Shown: positions 9,646-19,346 of the stretch, one piece after another
Layout: each line of letters starts with the position of its first letter
How positions within the stretch are numbered: the stretch's first letter is position 1
DNA from: Paenibacillus soyae
Lineage (GTDB): Bacteria; Bacillota; Bacilli; Paenibacillales; Paenibacillaceae
Assembly (NCBI RefSeq): GCF_024623455.1
Contig: NZ_JANIPJ010000002.1
Coordinates: forward strand, 434,001 to 498,000
Direction of reading: 5' to 3'
Length of the DNA stretch: 64,000 nt
Notes under the pieces: model-generated
Seen by the model: only the letters and a program-made list of their open reading frames with translations
Database searches by the model: none
What the model was told of the DNA's origin: nothing
Translations under genes and position numbers: made by a program

Positions 9646-10089
9646 CTATTGCAGAAATTGCTGTACAGCTTTGTTTACTAGTTTACCGTCTGCGCGCCCT
9701 TTTGTTTTGGGCATTAGAGCGCCCATCACTTTCCCCATTTCGGCTTTGGAAGAAGCACCGAGTTCTTGGATGGTCTGCCTTACTATCTCTTGAATCTCTT
9801 CTTCAGTCAGCTGCTCGGGAAGGTATTGACTAATAATTTCAATTTCTGCTGCAAGACCCGTTACCAGGTCATCGCGGCCGGCTTTTTGAAACTCTTGGAG
9901 GGAATCTTTACGTATTTTGATCTCGCGACTTAATATATCAAGCACTTCATTATCTTCCAGGGGACGCTTAAGTTCAATCTCCATATTCTTAACGGACGCA
10001 CGCATCATGCGGATGGTGGTCAGCTTGAACTTGTCCTGACTCTTCATGGCTTGCTTCATATCGTCGTTCAATCGTTCGCTCAGGTTCAT
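9646..10089 (-). CDS. yqeY: GatB/YqeY domain-containing protein
   Basis: A 147-residue YqeY protein, related to the tail domain of the GatB amidotransferase subunit, which can bind tRNA. The body is helical with the conserved stretch EIEIISQYLPEQLTEEEI and a GKVMGALMPKTKGRADG motif near the end. It lies 15 bases after rpsU, the standard pairing in Bacillota, and is followed by a strong terminator. Its own biochemical function is not established. Confidence 0.95.
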   Translation of the reverse strand: MNLSERLNDDMKQAMKSQDKFKLTTIRMMRASVKNMEIELKRPLEDNEVLDILSREIKIRKDSLQEFQKAGRDDLVTGLAAEIEIISQYLPEQLTEEEIQEIVRQTIQELGASSKAEMGKVMGALMPKTKGRADGKLVNKAVQQFLQ

Positions 10090-10104
10090 TATGCAAGGCT
10101 CCTC

Positions 10105-10278
10105 CTAAAACTTTCTCTTACGCGCAGCCTCGGACTTTTTCTTGCGCTTTACACTTGGCTTTTCGTAATGCTTGCGTTTTTTCACCTCAGCCAAAACACC
10201 GTCTTTAGCGATGGAACGTTTAAAGCGGCGAAGCGCAGCATCAATAGTTTCGTTTTTGCGAACTTTAGTTTCAGACAC
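10105..10278 (-). CDS. rpsU: 30S ribosomal protein S21
   Basis: S21 of the small ribosomal subunit. I chose the GTG at 10278 because it gives the family length of 57 residues ([20 protein letters not shown]...), with GGGAGG seven bases upstream. The longer open frame would add 18 unrelated residues. The C-terminal basic tail [12 protein letters not shown] is typical. A consensus promoter lies upstream and yqeY follows. Confidence 0.97.
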   Translation of the reverse strand: MSETKVRKNETIDAALRRFKRSIAKDGVLAEVKKRKHYEKPSVKRKKKSEAARKRKF

Positions 10279-10337
10279 CAGTTTTCCCTCCCTCCGAAAC
10301 AGACCGTCCAGAGCTATAACACGGTTTATCAAATTTC

Positions 10338-10367
10338 ATTATAGAGTAAACAGAAACCCAGTGTCAA
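10338..10367 (-). promoter_or_regulatory. Sigma-A promoter of rpsU-yqeY
   Basis: Perfect TTGACA (10362-10367) and TATAAT (10338-10343) boxes with an 18-base spacer on the minus strand, about 60 bases before the rpsU start. The -35 box overlaps the stop codon of hinT. Confidence 0.85.
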
Positions 10368-10717
10368 CTTCCGATGGCTGGCAATAATCCGCCCAGCTTC
10401 TGGCCGCCTAACAAATGGATGTGCAGGTGGTAGACGACCTGCCCTCCGTCGCTGTTCACGTTGTTGATCAGACGGTATCCCGCTTCCGCGATTCCTTGCT
10501 CTTTGGCGATCTGCCGCGCGGCGGCAAACAACTCGCCGATCAGCCCGTTATCCTCGTCCGCGACATCGTTCATCGTTGGAATATGCTTCTTCGGGATGAT
10601 CAATATATGTACGGGCGCAGCCGGCTGTATGTCCTGAAACGCCAAAACGCGTTCGTTTTCGAACACTTTTTTGGACGGGATGGAGCCTTCGACGATTTTG
10701 CAGAAAATGCAGTCCAT
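10364..10717 (-). CDS. hinT: HIT family protein (HinT-like purine nucleoside phosphoramidase)
   Basis: Histidine-triad nucleotide hydrolase of the HinT branch, 117 residues. It has the N-terminal CIFCKIVEG zinc-type motif, the conserved IIPKKHIPTMNDV and the catalytic triad HLHIHLLGG. The ATG follows GAGGAGG. It stands alone between a terminator-like hairpin upstream and the rpsU promoter downstream. The physiological substrate cannot be told from sequence. Confidence 0.94.
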   Translation of the reverse strand: MDCIFCKIVEGSIPSKKVFENERVLAFQDIQPAAPVHILIIPKKHIPTMNDVADEDNGLIGELFAAARQIAKEQGIAEAGYRLINNVNSDGGQVVYHLHIHLLGGQKLGGLLPAIGS

Positions 10718-10787
10718 TTTTCTTCTACCTCCTCACATGTCCTTTTACCTATCATAACGAAAATTTGAGCGCTCGTCCAATACGGAA

Positions 10788-10819
10788 AGCCGAACCGGAG
10801 ATATAGCTCCGGTTCGGCT
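10788..10819 (-). terminator. Hairpin terminator between the 135-aa gene and hinT
   Basis: A 13-bp perfect stem (AGCCGAACCGGAG and its complement) with a 6-base loop, 17 bases downstream of the gene ending at 10837. The T run after it is short (TTT), so efficiency may be modest. Confidence 0.65.
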
Positions 10820-10836
10820 TCGGGTGCGTTCCGCTA

Positions 10837-11244
10837 TTAATAATAAAAAGGCAGCAAGGATAAAGCCAACAGCGCTCCGAGAGGGAAGGCCCTGCGGTAA
10901 AAACGGCGGCGAGGGAAAAACGGATAACCAAACCCGCCGTAAGGGAAAAACGCGCGATCATCGACTTCTCCCGCGCAATACGGAATCGCTAAGTACACCA
11001 TATCGTCGTCCACGTGCTCGATGAATCCGTCTTGAAGCGTCCCGTCGCTGGTCTGTACCATGACGTAGCGATGCATATGCTTCTCGCAATGGCCCTTCTT
11101 ATGCGGAACTTGCGAAAGGTCCGCCGTATCTGTCACATTCGCGGCTTGCATCGCATTCATCGCATTCACGGGTTGCATCGGTTGCACGGGTTGCATAGGT
11201 TGCAGGGATTGCAAGTGTTGCATTCCATTCGTCACATTTTCCAT
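10837..11244 (-). CDS. Hypothetical protein with Met-Gln-Pro repeat
   Basis: Unrecognised 135-residue protein. The second ATG (11244) is chosen because AGGAGG lies nine bases upstream of it and only three from the first. The N-terminal third consists of short repeats (QPMQPVQPMQPV, NAMNAM) encoded by six near-identical 9-base units at 11171-11224. The middle has a compact domain with HKKGHCEKHMHRYVMVQTSDG and GFIEHVDDDMVYLAIP, resembling a small beta-barrel. The C-terminus is aromatic and basic (YGGFGYPFFPRRRFYRRAFP) with a short hydrophobic end. The composition would suit a spore-coat or surface-associated protein, but this is inference. Confidence 0.75.
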   Translation of the reverse strand: MENVTNGMQHLQSLQPMQPVQPMQPVNAMNAMQAANVTDTADLSQVPHKKGHCEKHMHRYVMVQTSDGTLQDGFIEHVDDDMVYLAIPYCAGEVDDRAFFPYGGFGYPFFPRRRFYRRAFPLGALLALSLLPFYY

Positions 11245-11314
11245 AGTCATCAGCCTCCTGTCACCTCATCATATGCGGAAGTAGGCAGTTGGCTACTGCG
11301 TCGCGACCAAAATG

Positions 11315-11929
11315 TTAGGTCCCCGCCGCTCTCAAAGACGACTGGATTTCATCGGCCAAATCCAGCCAATCGTGCCCGCCGGACAAGCGGTACATCGCGT
11401 TGCGGCTTCCTTCAATCTCGTACGGGAACGCCGTAATCAGTTCCGTTAGGCCGGCGAGATGATCCATCAGCGCCATTACCGCTTTCCGTTCGTCCGGATT
11501 CAGCGCGCCTTCTCCTTCGCCGATCGCCAGCAAGCGGTCATGCCAATTGTTCACGAATGCATCGTATGCGGCCGGAGCTTCTCCGAATCGCTCGCCGCCA
11601 ATAACGGCCGCGTGGTCCATAATGGCGGCAATGCCGCTATGCTCCGCCTGCAGCATCGCACCGCCTAGATGCTCGGCCGTCAATCTCGCCGATTCGGCGT
11701 CCGTATCGGCGAGCAAGCTTGCCTGTTCTGCGATCTCAGCCCAATAAGCAAGCTCGCTTTGGCCGTCCTTGAAGCCCGTGAAGATCGCTTCTCCCGTATC
11801 ATAAGCATTGCCCCGGGTATGCTCGATATGCTTCGTATACAAGAGAACATTGCCCATCAAGCTCATGACGAGCAAGACCAAAGTAACGGGCAGCGCTATC
11901 GATCGCTTCCCTTTTGGTTGCTGCTCCAT
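11315..11929 (-). CDS. Hypothetical membrane-anchored protein
   Basis: Unrecognised 204-residue protein with a basic start, a single N-terminal hydrophobic segment (about 10-31) and a helical extracytoplasmic part rich in Ala, Glu and Asp. The start follows AGGAGG. It begins 32 bases after addA ends on the same strand, so it is probably the last gene of the addB-addA transcript. No catalytic motif is visible and a link to recombination is not implied by the sequence. Confidence 0.78.
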   Translation of the reverse strand: MEQQPKGKRSIALPVTLVLLVMSLMGNVLLYTKHIEHTRGNAYDTGEAIFTGFKDGQSELAYWAEIAEQASLLADTDAESARLTAEHLGGAMLQAEHSGIAAIMDHAAVIGGERFGEAPAAYDAFVNNWHDRLLAIGEGEGALNPDERKAVMALMDHLAGLTELITAFPYEIEGSRNAMYRLSGGHDWLDLADEIQSSLRAAGT

Positions 11930-11961
11930 GGTTCTCCTCCTTTCCTATGGGTCGTATCCTC

Positions 11962-14900
11962 CTACAGCTTGACGAAACGGCCGCCGTCGAAGAAGTACAA
12001 ATACAACTCGTCTACCTTCCTGCCAAACGTCATCCCGATGGCTTCCGCGTAAAGCTCCAGCTGGAATCGGTGGCGTTCCGCCGCCTTGTCCCAGCCTTCA
12101 TTCACGATTCGGTCCGTTTTGTAATCAAGAAGCGTGAGTCCCCGCTCGTCCTGGAACAAACAGTCGATGACGCCCTGGATCAAAATCGGCTCGCCGGCTA
12201 GCTGGTCGTCCGGCCGCGCATAGACGCGGCCCGCAGGAAACATGCAGCTGAACGGCACCTCGCGCTTCACCCAATCGGCGCCCATCAGCCGTCTGCCGAG
12301 CTCGCTGCCGTAGAACTCCGTAATGGACAATGGATCGATCGCGTCCGCTTGCGCGGGCGTTAGAAGCTGCTTCTCGATCATCCGGTCCATTAATTCGCGG
12401 ACTCCATCGCCTCTGATCGGGCCGTCGAGCGGAACATGCTGCATAAGCAGATGGTGAACCGAGCCTCTCTCCGCCGCCGTCAGCGACTTCTCCTCCATGA
12501 AGGAAGGTCTGCGCAGGCGAAGCGTGAAGCTTTGCTCGACCGGAGCGGAGCCACGAATGCCTGCTTTTGGCGGATCCTGGCTGGAAGTCGCGCGCTCCGG
12601 TTCCCATTCGGCAGCGTCCGCCGGCGGCTCCGCATGCAGGCGCTTCATCTCCGTAACGGACGTTTTGGCCGGCATGCCGATCGCGGCCTGGTGCGGATAC
12701 TGCCACTCCAGCCTGCCTTGCAGCTCAGGATCCGCTTCCGCATCGTCGATCAGCGCCAGGGAAACGACCGCCTGCAGACGTTCGCGTGCCATCTCCGCAT
12801 TCTCGTCCGGCTCAGCCTCCATCGAGGCGGCCGCTTCGTTCACGAACAGCTCGGCGGGCGCGATCGCCGCTTCCCATGCAAGCGAAGACTGCTCAAGCAC
12901 CAGCCGATCCGAGGCGAGAGGTCCCAGCCAATCGATGAACGAACGCGCCGTCGCGATACTGTAGTCGGAGACGCCGCCTTGTCCGTCCCGCGCTTGCGAC
13001 CAGCGGGTCAGCGCTTTGTCCGCGTCGGAAACCGTGCCTACCAGATACATCTTCTCCTTCGGCCTCGTCAGCGCCACGTACAGGATGCGCATTTCTTCCG
13101 CGAGCATCTCCATCCGGAGCTTCCGGCGTATCGCGAGAAACGGAAGCGATGGATAGCTGATCCGCTGCTCGGTGTCTACGCGGCGGGGCCCGAAGCCCAG
13201 CGTTTTATGCTTCAGAAAAGCGCTTCTCGTATCCTGCTCGTTGAATCGCTTGCCTAGCCCGGCAACGAATACGAAGGGAAACTCGAGCCCCTTGCTCTTA
13301 TGAATGGACATGATCCGGACGACGTCCTCGCCCTCGCCCAGAGCGCCCGCCGTGCCGAGATCCCCGCCGCTGTCCCTCATCCGCTCAATGAATCGCAGGA
13401 AACGGAACAAGCCCCGGAAGGAAGTCGCTTCGTACTGCCTTGCCCGGTCGTGAAGGGCTCGCAGATTGGCTTGGCGCTGCGCTCCTCCCGGCAAGCCGCC
13501 GACGAAGTCGTAATACCCCGTCTCGCGGTAAATTCGCCATAACAGCTCCGCCAAGGAGCCTTGACGCGCCTCGTTCCGCCAGCGGTCCAGCCGGTCCAGG
13601 AAGCCGGCGAGCTTCAATCTCGCCTCCTCGCCTAGCCGTTCGGAGCCGGCGGCGCGCAGCACGGCTTCGTAATAAGAGGCGTGATGCGCTTCAATGCGGA
13701 CGCGCGCGAGCTCTTCCGCCGTCATGCCGAACATCGGAGAGCGAAGCGCGGCTGCGAGCGGTATGTCCTGATACGGATTATCGATAACCCTCAGCAGCGA
13801 CAGCATCGTCTCGACTTCCGTCGCTTCGAAATAGCCGCTGCTAAGCTCCGCGTATGCCGGAACGCCCAGCTGCTGCAGCTCTTCGATTATAACCGGCGAC
13901 CAGCTTTGGGTCGCGCGAAGCAGAATCACGACGTCACGCCACTGCAGGGGACGGTAAGCTTTTTTCTTGCCGTCATACACTTGGAACCCGCTGTCGATGA
14001 GCTCTCTCAGCTGCGCCCCGATCCACCGGGCCTCCAGCTGAGCGACCTTCAGGTCGGCAAGCTCCTCCCCGGAGGAGGAACCGCCTTCCGCCCCTTCATC
14101 GCCTGTCTGCTCCGCATCCAGAGACGGATCTGCTTCTTCCTCTTCTTTGCCGGTGCCGCGGTCGAGCACCGCGAATTGCACGTTGCAGCTTCCCGGGTAC
14201 AGAGGATCCGGGTAAGACGCCCCGCATACCAATTCCGCGCGGCTGTCGTAGTCCATCTCGGCTACTTTCTCCCGCATGATGCCCCGGAATACGCCGTTAA
14301 CGCCGTCCACGACCTCCCGGCGGCTTCGGAAATTGCGCGCGAGGTCGATCCGCTTGCCGGTGGACTCGGTTTCTGCCGAGCCGATCTGACCATCCGTCTT
14401 GCTCCGGTACGCTTTATATTTGGCCAAGAACAGGTTTGGCTCCGCCAAGCGAAACCGGTAAATGCTTTGTTTGACATCGCCTACCATGAACCGGTTGCCT
14501 GCGCCGGGCCGCTCGATCAGCGATACGATGGCTTCCTGCACCATATTCGTATCCTGATATTCGTCCAGCAGGATTTCGTCGAACGTTTGCTGGTAATCCA
14601 GCGCGGCGATCGAAGGCAGCATCCGCTCGGGCGAAGATTCGGGCGCCCGCAGAATGCGCAGGCAATAATGCTCCAAATCGCCGAAATCCAGCAAGCCCTT
14701 CGATCTTTTGGCCGCCTCGTACCGCTCGCCGAAGGCGATGACCAGCTCGGCCAGCGTCTTCATCAAGGGCGCAAGCTCCTCGAGTTCCTCGGCGAACTCC
14801 TCCGCGTCCCGCCCGAACAATTCCTCCGCCAGCCCGGAAACCAGCTTCTTCGCGCTTTCCCGAAGCTCCTTGGCCTGCTCCTGAAGCGATTTATCGTATT

Positions 14901-15801
14901 CGTCTCCCCGCATCGCCTTCAATTTTCCGAAAGCCGCTTGCCTGAACGCCTCGCCCCAATGTCTCCAGGTGGTCGTCCATACGCTCTCCAGAAGCTGTTC
15001 CACGAGCGCCAGATCGGCGGACAACGCCTCCGCGTAAGGCGCGGGACCCGCGGGCTGGCGGGTCAGCTCCAGGGCTTGGCGCAGCCTTGCCGCGGCGCCA
15101 TCGAGCGCGAGCAAAATGTCCGCGCGAAGAGAAGCCACCCATGTGCTGCCCTCCAGCTCGTCGACGGTTGCCGCTTCGAAGGCCGCCGCCGTCTCCCTCA
15201 GCCAATGCTCCGGCCACGGATGGCTTTGGGCGAAGTCGTACAAGCTCTGCACCAATTGGTACAGAGGCTCGTCCCCGCGCTCTCCGCCGTATCGGTCGGC
15301 CAGCAGCAGGAATGCGCCGTCCGGTTCGGATTCGCCGCCGTATTTCTCCTCGAACAGCTCGTCAAGCACGTCAAGCCGCATCAGCTCGCTCTCCGTTTCG
15401 TTGGCGATCCGGAAGCCCGGGTCGAGGCCGATAAGCGGATAATAACGCCGAATAACGTCCAGACAGAAGGAATGAAGCGTCGTGATCGACGCTTTGCCCA
15501 TAAGCGCCAGCTGCTTCCGCAAATGCTCGGAATCCGGGTGGCGCTCCAGCTCCTTCTCGAGCGCGAGTCGGATTCTGTCCTTCATTTCGGCCGCGGCCGC
15601 TTTCGTGAAGGTGGCGACCAGCAGACGGTCCACATCGGTATGAGACGAGATTTTGCGAATGATGCGCTCTACCAGCACCGCCGTCTTGCCCGAGCCCGCG
15701 GCGGCGGCTACGAGCACGTTCTCGCCTCCGGTTACGATGGCCTCCCACTGATCATCCGTCCAGGTGCTGTTCTCCGGCTTCGCCGGCATGATGTTCGTCA
15801 T
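11962..15801 (-). CDS. addA: ATP-dependent helicase-nuclease subunit A
   Basis: AddA of the AddAB helicase-nuclease, which processes double-strand breaks for RecA-dependent repair and recognises Chi. The 1279-residue protein has the UvrD-type Walker A AAAGSGKTAVLVERI (about 34-48), DEYQDTN, the motif IV-VI blocks (RSRREVVDGVN, SIHKSKGLEFPFVFVAG, ALTRPKEKMYLVG) and the C-terminal RecB-type nuclease motif LLDYKTDRI. The start lies four bases beyond the addB stop. Length is normal. Confidence 0.98.
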   Translation of the reverse strand: MTNIMPAKPENSTWTDDQWEAIVTGGENVLVAAAAGSGKTAVLVERIIRKISSHTDVDRLLVATFTKAAAAEMKDRIRLALEKELERHPDSEHLRKQLALMGKASITTLHSFCLDVIRRYYPLIGLDPGFRIANETESELMRLDVLDELFEEKYGGESEPDGAFLLLADRYGGERGDEPLYQLVQSLYDFAQSHPWPEHWLRETAAAFEAATVDELEGSTWVASLRADILLALDGAAARLRQALELTRQPAGPAPYAEALSADLALVEQLLESVWTTTWRHWGEAFRQAAFGKLKAMRGDEYDKSLQEQAKELRESAKKLVSGLAEELFGRDAEEFAEELEELAPLMKTLAELVIAFGERYEAAKRSKGLLDFGDLEHYCLRILRAPESSPERMLPSIAALDYQQTFDEILLDEYQDTNMVQEAIVSLIERPGAGNRFMVGDVKQSIYRFRLAEPNLFLAKYKAYRSKTDGQIGSAETESTGKRIDLARNFRSRREVVDGVNGVFRGIMREKVAEMDYDSRAELVCGASYPDPLYPGSCNVQFAVLDRGTGKEEEEADPSLDAEQTGDEGAEGGSSSGEELADLKVAQLEARWIGAQLRELIDSGFQVYDGKKKAYRPLQWRDVVILLRATQSWSPVIIEELQQLGVPAYAELSSGYFEATEVETMLSLLRVIDNPYQDIPLAAALRSPMFGMTAEELARVRIEAHHASYYEAVLRAAGSERLGEEARLKLAGFLDRLDRWRNEARQGSLAELLWRIYRETGYYDFVGGLPGGAQRQANLRALHDRARQYEATSFRGLFRFLRFIERMRDSGGDLGTAGALGEGEDVVRIMSIHKSKGLEFPFVFVAGLGKRFNEQDTRSAFLKHKTLGFGPRRVDTEQRISYPSLPFLAIRRKLRMEMLAEEMRILYVALTRPKEKMYLVGTVSDADKALTRWSQARDGQGGVSDYSIATARSFIDWLGPLASDRLVLEQSSLAWEAAIAPAELFVNEAAASMEAEPDENAEMARERLQAVVSLALIDDAEADPELQGRLEWQYPHQAAIGMPAKTSVTEMKRLHAEPPADAAEWEPERATSSQDPPKAGIRGSAPVEQSFTLRLRRPSFMEEKSLTAAERGSVHHLLMQHVPLDGPIRGDGVRELMDRMIEKQLLTPAQADAIDPLSITEFYGSELGRRLMGADWVKREVPFSCMFPAGRVYARPDDQLAGEPILIQGVIDCLFQDERGLTLLDYKTDRIVNEGWDKAAERHRFQLELYAEAIGMTFGRKVDELYLYFFDGGRFVKL

Positions 15802-15805
15802 GTCG

Positions 15806-18800
15806 TCACTCCCCCTCCAGCTGCCGCCATACGTCTTCTTTGGTCGTTCTTCCTAGCTTCCGGTAGTCGTTGCCCTCGAACAGTGGATCGAATTGGCATA
15901 CGGCCTTGTAATCGCAAAACTGGCAAGGCGATTTGGCGCCTAAACGGTAAGGCTCGATCGAGACGTCCCCCTCCAGAATGGTGGTGCCGATCCGGCCGAT
16001 CATGCTTCTTACCGAACGCCGCAGGCTCGTCCATTGCTCCTCCGTCACGACCGACGAGCTGCTGTAGAAGCTGTCGTCTTTCTTGATCGCCAGCGGCAGG
16101 ATATCGGAATAACCCGTTTCGAGCTCCCCGTCCATGAGCCTTGCTACTTCCGCGTCGGCGGTCAGCAGGCCTTTTGTTTTGAACCGCTTGAGCAGCTTCG
16201 ATGATACTTCGCGCGGCTCGATTCCGTTCGGAAGCTGGAGCAAAGGATTGTGGACGTGGAAATAAAGCACTCCCGCGGGTGACGCGGGCTTGCCGAGCCA
16301 CTCTTCCGAATGCGTGATCAGAACGTCCAGATACGTGAGCATTTGAAGAGACAAGCCGTGAACGACTTCCTCCAGCTTCAGCGAGGTCGAGCTCGACTTG
16401 TAGTCGAGTACCCGAAGCAGCAAGCCTTGCTCCGTTTCCGCCGCGTCAACTCGGTCGATGCGTCCCACGAGCTCCAGCTCCGCGCCATCCTCAAGCGGCA
16501 GAATCAAAGCGGGGATCGTCCCGCCCGGTCCGAAATCGACCTCCGTCGCGACGGGCTTGAACTGCGCGCGCCTCGCGTGCTCGCCCAGAATAACGGCGGC
16601 CTGCGCGACGATCTCCTTCAGCTTCCGGGCGATGAATTGGAATCTTCCGCTGCTGAGCAAAATTTGGGATTGCAGCTTCGGCGCGAGTTCGTCCACCGTT
16701 TTCGCCGCTTCGTTCTTGATTTCTTGGCGCGAGAGCCTGCCCCATCGGTTATCCAGCGTTCCCGCCAGCTTGCTGAGGGCCGCATGGAACAGCTGCCCGA
16801 CATCCGGAGCCTCCAGCCGGTAGAGCTTCCGTTCGCGAAGCTTCAGACCGTGTATGGCGAAATGCTGGAACGGACAGGAGACGAACCTTTCCATCCGGGA
16901 CACGCTTACGGATAACCGGTCCCCGTACAGCTCTCTCGCGAGAGGACGAGGGAGCGCATCCTCCCGGTTATGGTACGTCAAGGAGCGCACGAGCCGCTGC
17001 AGCTTAGGCTGCCATTCCGGACGAACCGCATACCAATTGTATAGCCCCCACCACAAGGGCGCGATCGCTTCGCCATGCTGCCACGAGCGGAGAGCTTTGA
17101 TCAGATGCGACAGCGCGCGTTCGGGATGCTGAAGGAATACGGCCAGGTCTTCGGCGCCCATATCCGTCGCCGGCTCGGCGGAGGTCTCCCGCACGGCCAG
17201 ACCCGGGAACAGCCCCCGAATGCCGCGAATGATCTCGGATGGAAGCAGCGTCTTGCCTTCTTCGTCCGCGGAGGACCAGCTGATCCACAGCGATTCGCCA
17301 GGCGTCGTAAGCGCGTTATAGATCATGAATCGCTCGTCGAGAAGCCTTCTTCGCACGCTTGGCGCCATCTCGAGTCCCCCGTCGACCAGCGTTTCGCGTT
17401 CGGCTTCGGTCAATATCCCGTCTTCCTTCACCCTCATCGGCATGACGCCGTCATTCGCACCGAGCACATAACAGACGCGGACGCTGCCCGAACGGGTCCG
17501 TTCCATGCTGCCGATGAGCACTTCGTCAATCGACGGCGGGACGGATGCCAGATTCAAGCTGTCGAGGCCGGCCTCCACCATGCCGGCGAACAGCTCCGGA
17601 GCAATCTCCTGATCGCCGGCGAGCTCCACCAGCTGGTCCAGCAGCGCCATCACGTTATCCCAGAGCTGACGGTGGGTGCGGCTCCGCAGCGGCTCGCCGC
17701 GTTCCATATCCTCCGTGCTCCAACGCTCCAAACGGTCAGCCGCGTCCGTCTGCTCGAGCAGCCGGTACAGCGCCTCGCACATCTGCCTTACGCTTCCCGC
17801 CTTGCGCAAGGAATCGCCAAACCTCTTGAGCGGCGGGACGACGGCCTCTCTTGCCGCCATTACAATATCGAACTCTCTTTGAGCGCTTGCGGAGACGCTA
17901 GTCTCCATCTCCTCGTCATCCTCAAGCGAAACCTTGGCGAGAGGCCTCCAGCATTTGGCGTCCTGCCACTTCCAGCCGTCGATCCCCGCGGCAAGCGAAT
18001 AGTTCTCCAGCCGGTCGAACCATTCGCGAGGGAGGCTGCCGTCGGCTGGGAACAGCATCTCCGTCTTGATGCAGCGGAATACGGCGTCGTATCGCCAGCC
18101 GTGAAGCACCGTCTCCAGCGCGGAGCGGATAAATTCCACGAGCGGATGATGCAGCGCCTTGGACTTCTGATCGACGAAATAGGGAATTTGATAGTCGCTG
18201 AATATGACCGAAAAATAATCGGCATAATCCTCAGCATTCCGAACGAGTACGGCCATTTCGCGAAAACGAACGCCATCTCGAGCTTTTGTCCGAATATCCC
18301 GGGCCACGGCCTCGACTTCCGCCCTTCGGTTCGGCGCCGCGATAAGCCTGATGTCTCCAGGCATTTCCTCCTCGGCTTGCGCCGCCCTAATGAGATACGG
18401 AACCCGTTTGTCGTAATGCTTCTCGAGATGGGCCAGCATCGGACTTCCCTTGAATCTCGGCAGCGGTCCTTGGTTCAAATCGACAGGGTCCGCTACCTGC
18501 GCTCCGACCTTCTCCGCGAGCTCCATCAGCTTCGCGAACGTCTCCGCGGTCGGATGGAACAGCTCGAGCTCATGGGGGCGTTCGCCCGGTGCATATGCCC
18601 GGTTTAACGTCAAGGCGACGTTAACCTCGGCGCCATTCGCCAGCAGCGCTCCAAGTGCTTCGAATTCCGTCGGCGTGAAGCCATGGAAGCCGTCCACCCA
18701 ATACTTTGCGTCCTTCATGGACGCGGCATGAGCGTAGCCGACGCACAGCCGCTCCAAATAGTCCTCGGCGTCCACGTATTTCCCGGCCAGCTCGCGCTCC

Positions 18801-19303
18801 ATCGACTCGTAGATCAGAACGAGGTCATGAAGCTTGCGCTTCAGGAGACCGTCCGCGGCGTTCGTCTCGTCCGAGAACCGCTTCATGCCGTCCGCGCCGA
18901 TACCGTACCTTTTCCATTCGGTTAGCAGCTCGGACAGCCGCTCGATAAAGCCGGCCTGCTCGGCGCCGCCCCGGAACAGCTCCAGCTCGGTTGAAAGCTT
19001 ATGCACGATTTTGTATAAAAGCATGGACTTGCCCGTATCGCCGATCGGCACGAGAGCCGTGCCGCCTGTCTCCTGCATGACGCGGAACGCCAATCTTCGG
19101 AAGCTCAGCGCCTGGGCGCGAAGCGAGCCTCGGACGTCCCCGCCGCGCAGAAGCGTATATTCCGTCTGGAACGTGGCCTGCTCCGGAACAAGCATAATAA
19201 GCGGAGCGCCGTCCGGCTCTCTCCGCATCAGCCCGCGAATTTCCTCCAGGCAGTAGCTCGTTTTCCCGGAGCCTGCCCGTCCAATAATAAATCGTAGCGG
19301 CAT
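15806..19303 (-). CDS. addB: ATP-dependent nuclease subunit B
   Basis: AddB partner of AddA, 1165 residues. It has N-terminal Walker A GRAGSGKTSYC, an inactivated helicase body, and a C-terminal nuclease domain with RVLDYKSSST. Cysteines for the 4Fe-4S cluster are visible: one in SCPFQHFAIHGL and three in CQFCDYKAVC near the end. The ATG follows GGGGGAGGAG. The upstream gap carries a structured 165-bp element and a probable promoter, so addB heads an addB-addA operon. Confidence 0.98.
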   Translation of the reverse strand: MPLRFIIGRAGSGKTSYCLEEIRGLMRREPDGAPLIMLVPEQATFQTEYTLLRGGDVRGSLRAQALSFRRLAFRVMQETGGTALVPIGDTGKSMLLYKIVHKLSTELELFRGGAEQAGFIERLSELLTEWKRYGIGADGMKRFSDETNAADGLLKRKLHDLVLIYESMERELAGKYVDAEDYLERLCVGYAHAASMKDAKYWVDGFHGFTPTEFEALGALLANGAEVNVALTLNRAYAPGERPHELELFHPTAETFAKLMELAEKVGAQVADPVDLNQGPLPRFKGSPMLAHLEKHYDKRVPYLIRAAQAEEEMPGDIRLIAAPNRRAEVEAVARDIRTKARDGVRFREMAVLVRNAEDYADYFSVIFSDYQIPYFVDQKSKALHHPLVEFIRSALETVLHGWRYDAVFRCIKTEMLFPADGSLPREWFDRLENYSLAAGIDGWKWQDAKCWRPLAKVSLEDDEEMETSVSASAQREFDIVMAAREAVVPPLKRFGDSLRKAGSVRQMCEALYRLLEQTDAADRLERWSTEDMERGEPLRSRTHRQLWDNVMALLDQLVELAGDQEIAPELFAGMVEAGLDSLNLASVPPSIDEVLIGSMERTRSGSVRVCYVLGANDGVMPMRVKEDGILTEAERETLVDGGLEMAPSVRRRLLDERFMIYNALTTPGESLWISWSSADEEGKTLLPSEIIRGIRGLFPGLAVRETSAEPATDMGAEDLAVFLQHPERALSHLIKALRSWQHGEAIAPLWWGLYNWYAVRPEWQPKLQRLVRSLTYHNREDALPRPLARELYGDRLSVSVSRMERFVSCPFQHFAIHGLKLRERKLYRLEAPDVGQLFHAALSKLAGTLDNRWGRLSRQEIKNEAAKTVDELAPKLQSQILLSSGRFQFIARKLKEIVAQAAVILGEHARRAQFKPVATEVDFGPGGTIPALILPLEDGAELELVGRIDRVDAAETEQGLLLRVLDYKSSSTSLKLEEVVHGLSLQMLTYLDVLITHSEEWLGKPASPAGVLYFHVHNPLLQLPNGIEPREVSSKLLKRFKTKGLLTADAEVARLMDGELETGYSDILPLAIKKDDSFYSSSSVVTEEQWTSLRRSVRSMIGRIGTTILEGDVSIEPYRLGAKSPCQFCDYKAVCQFDPLFEGNDYRKLGRTTKEDVWRQLEGE

Positions 19304-19346
19304 AATTGGCTCTCCTCCCCCGAGATGTCATGCTGCTGATAATGAG

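Noticed and set aside
13681..16086. 801-codon plus-strand frame opposite addA/addB
   Set aside because: Composition (very high Arg, Gln, His) is that of a frame shadow; no ribosome site and no recognisable domain.
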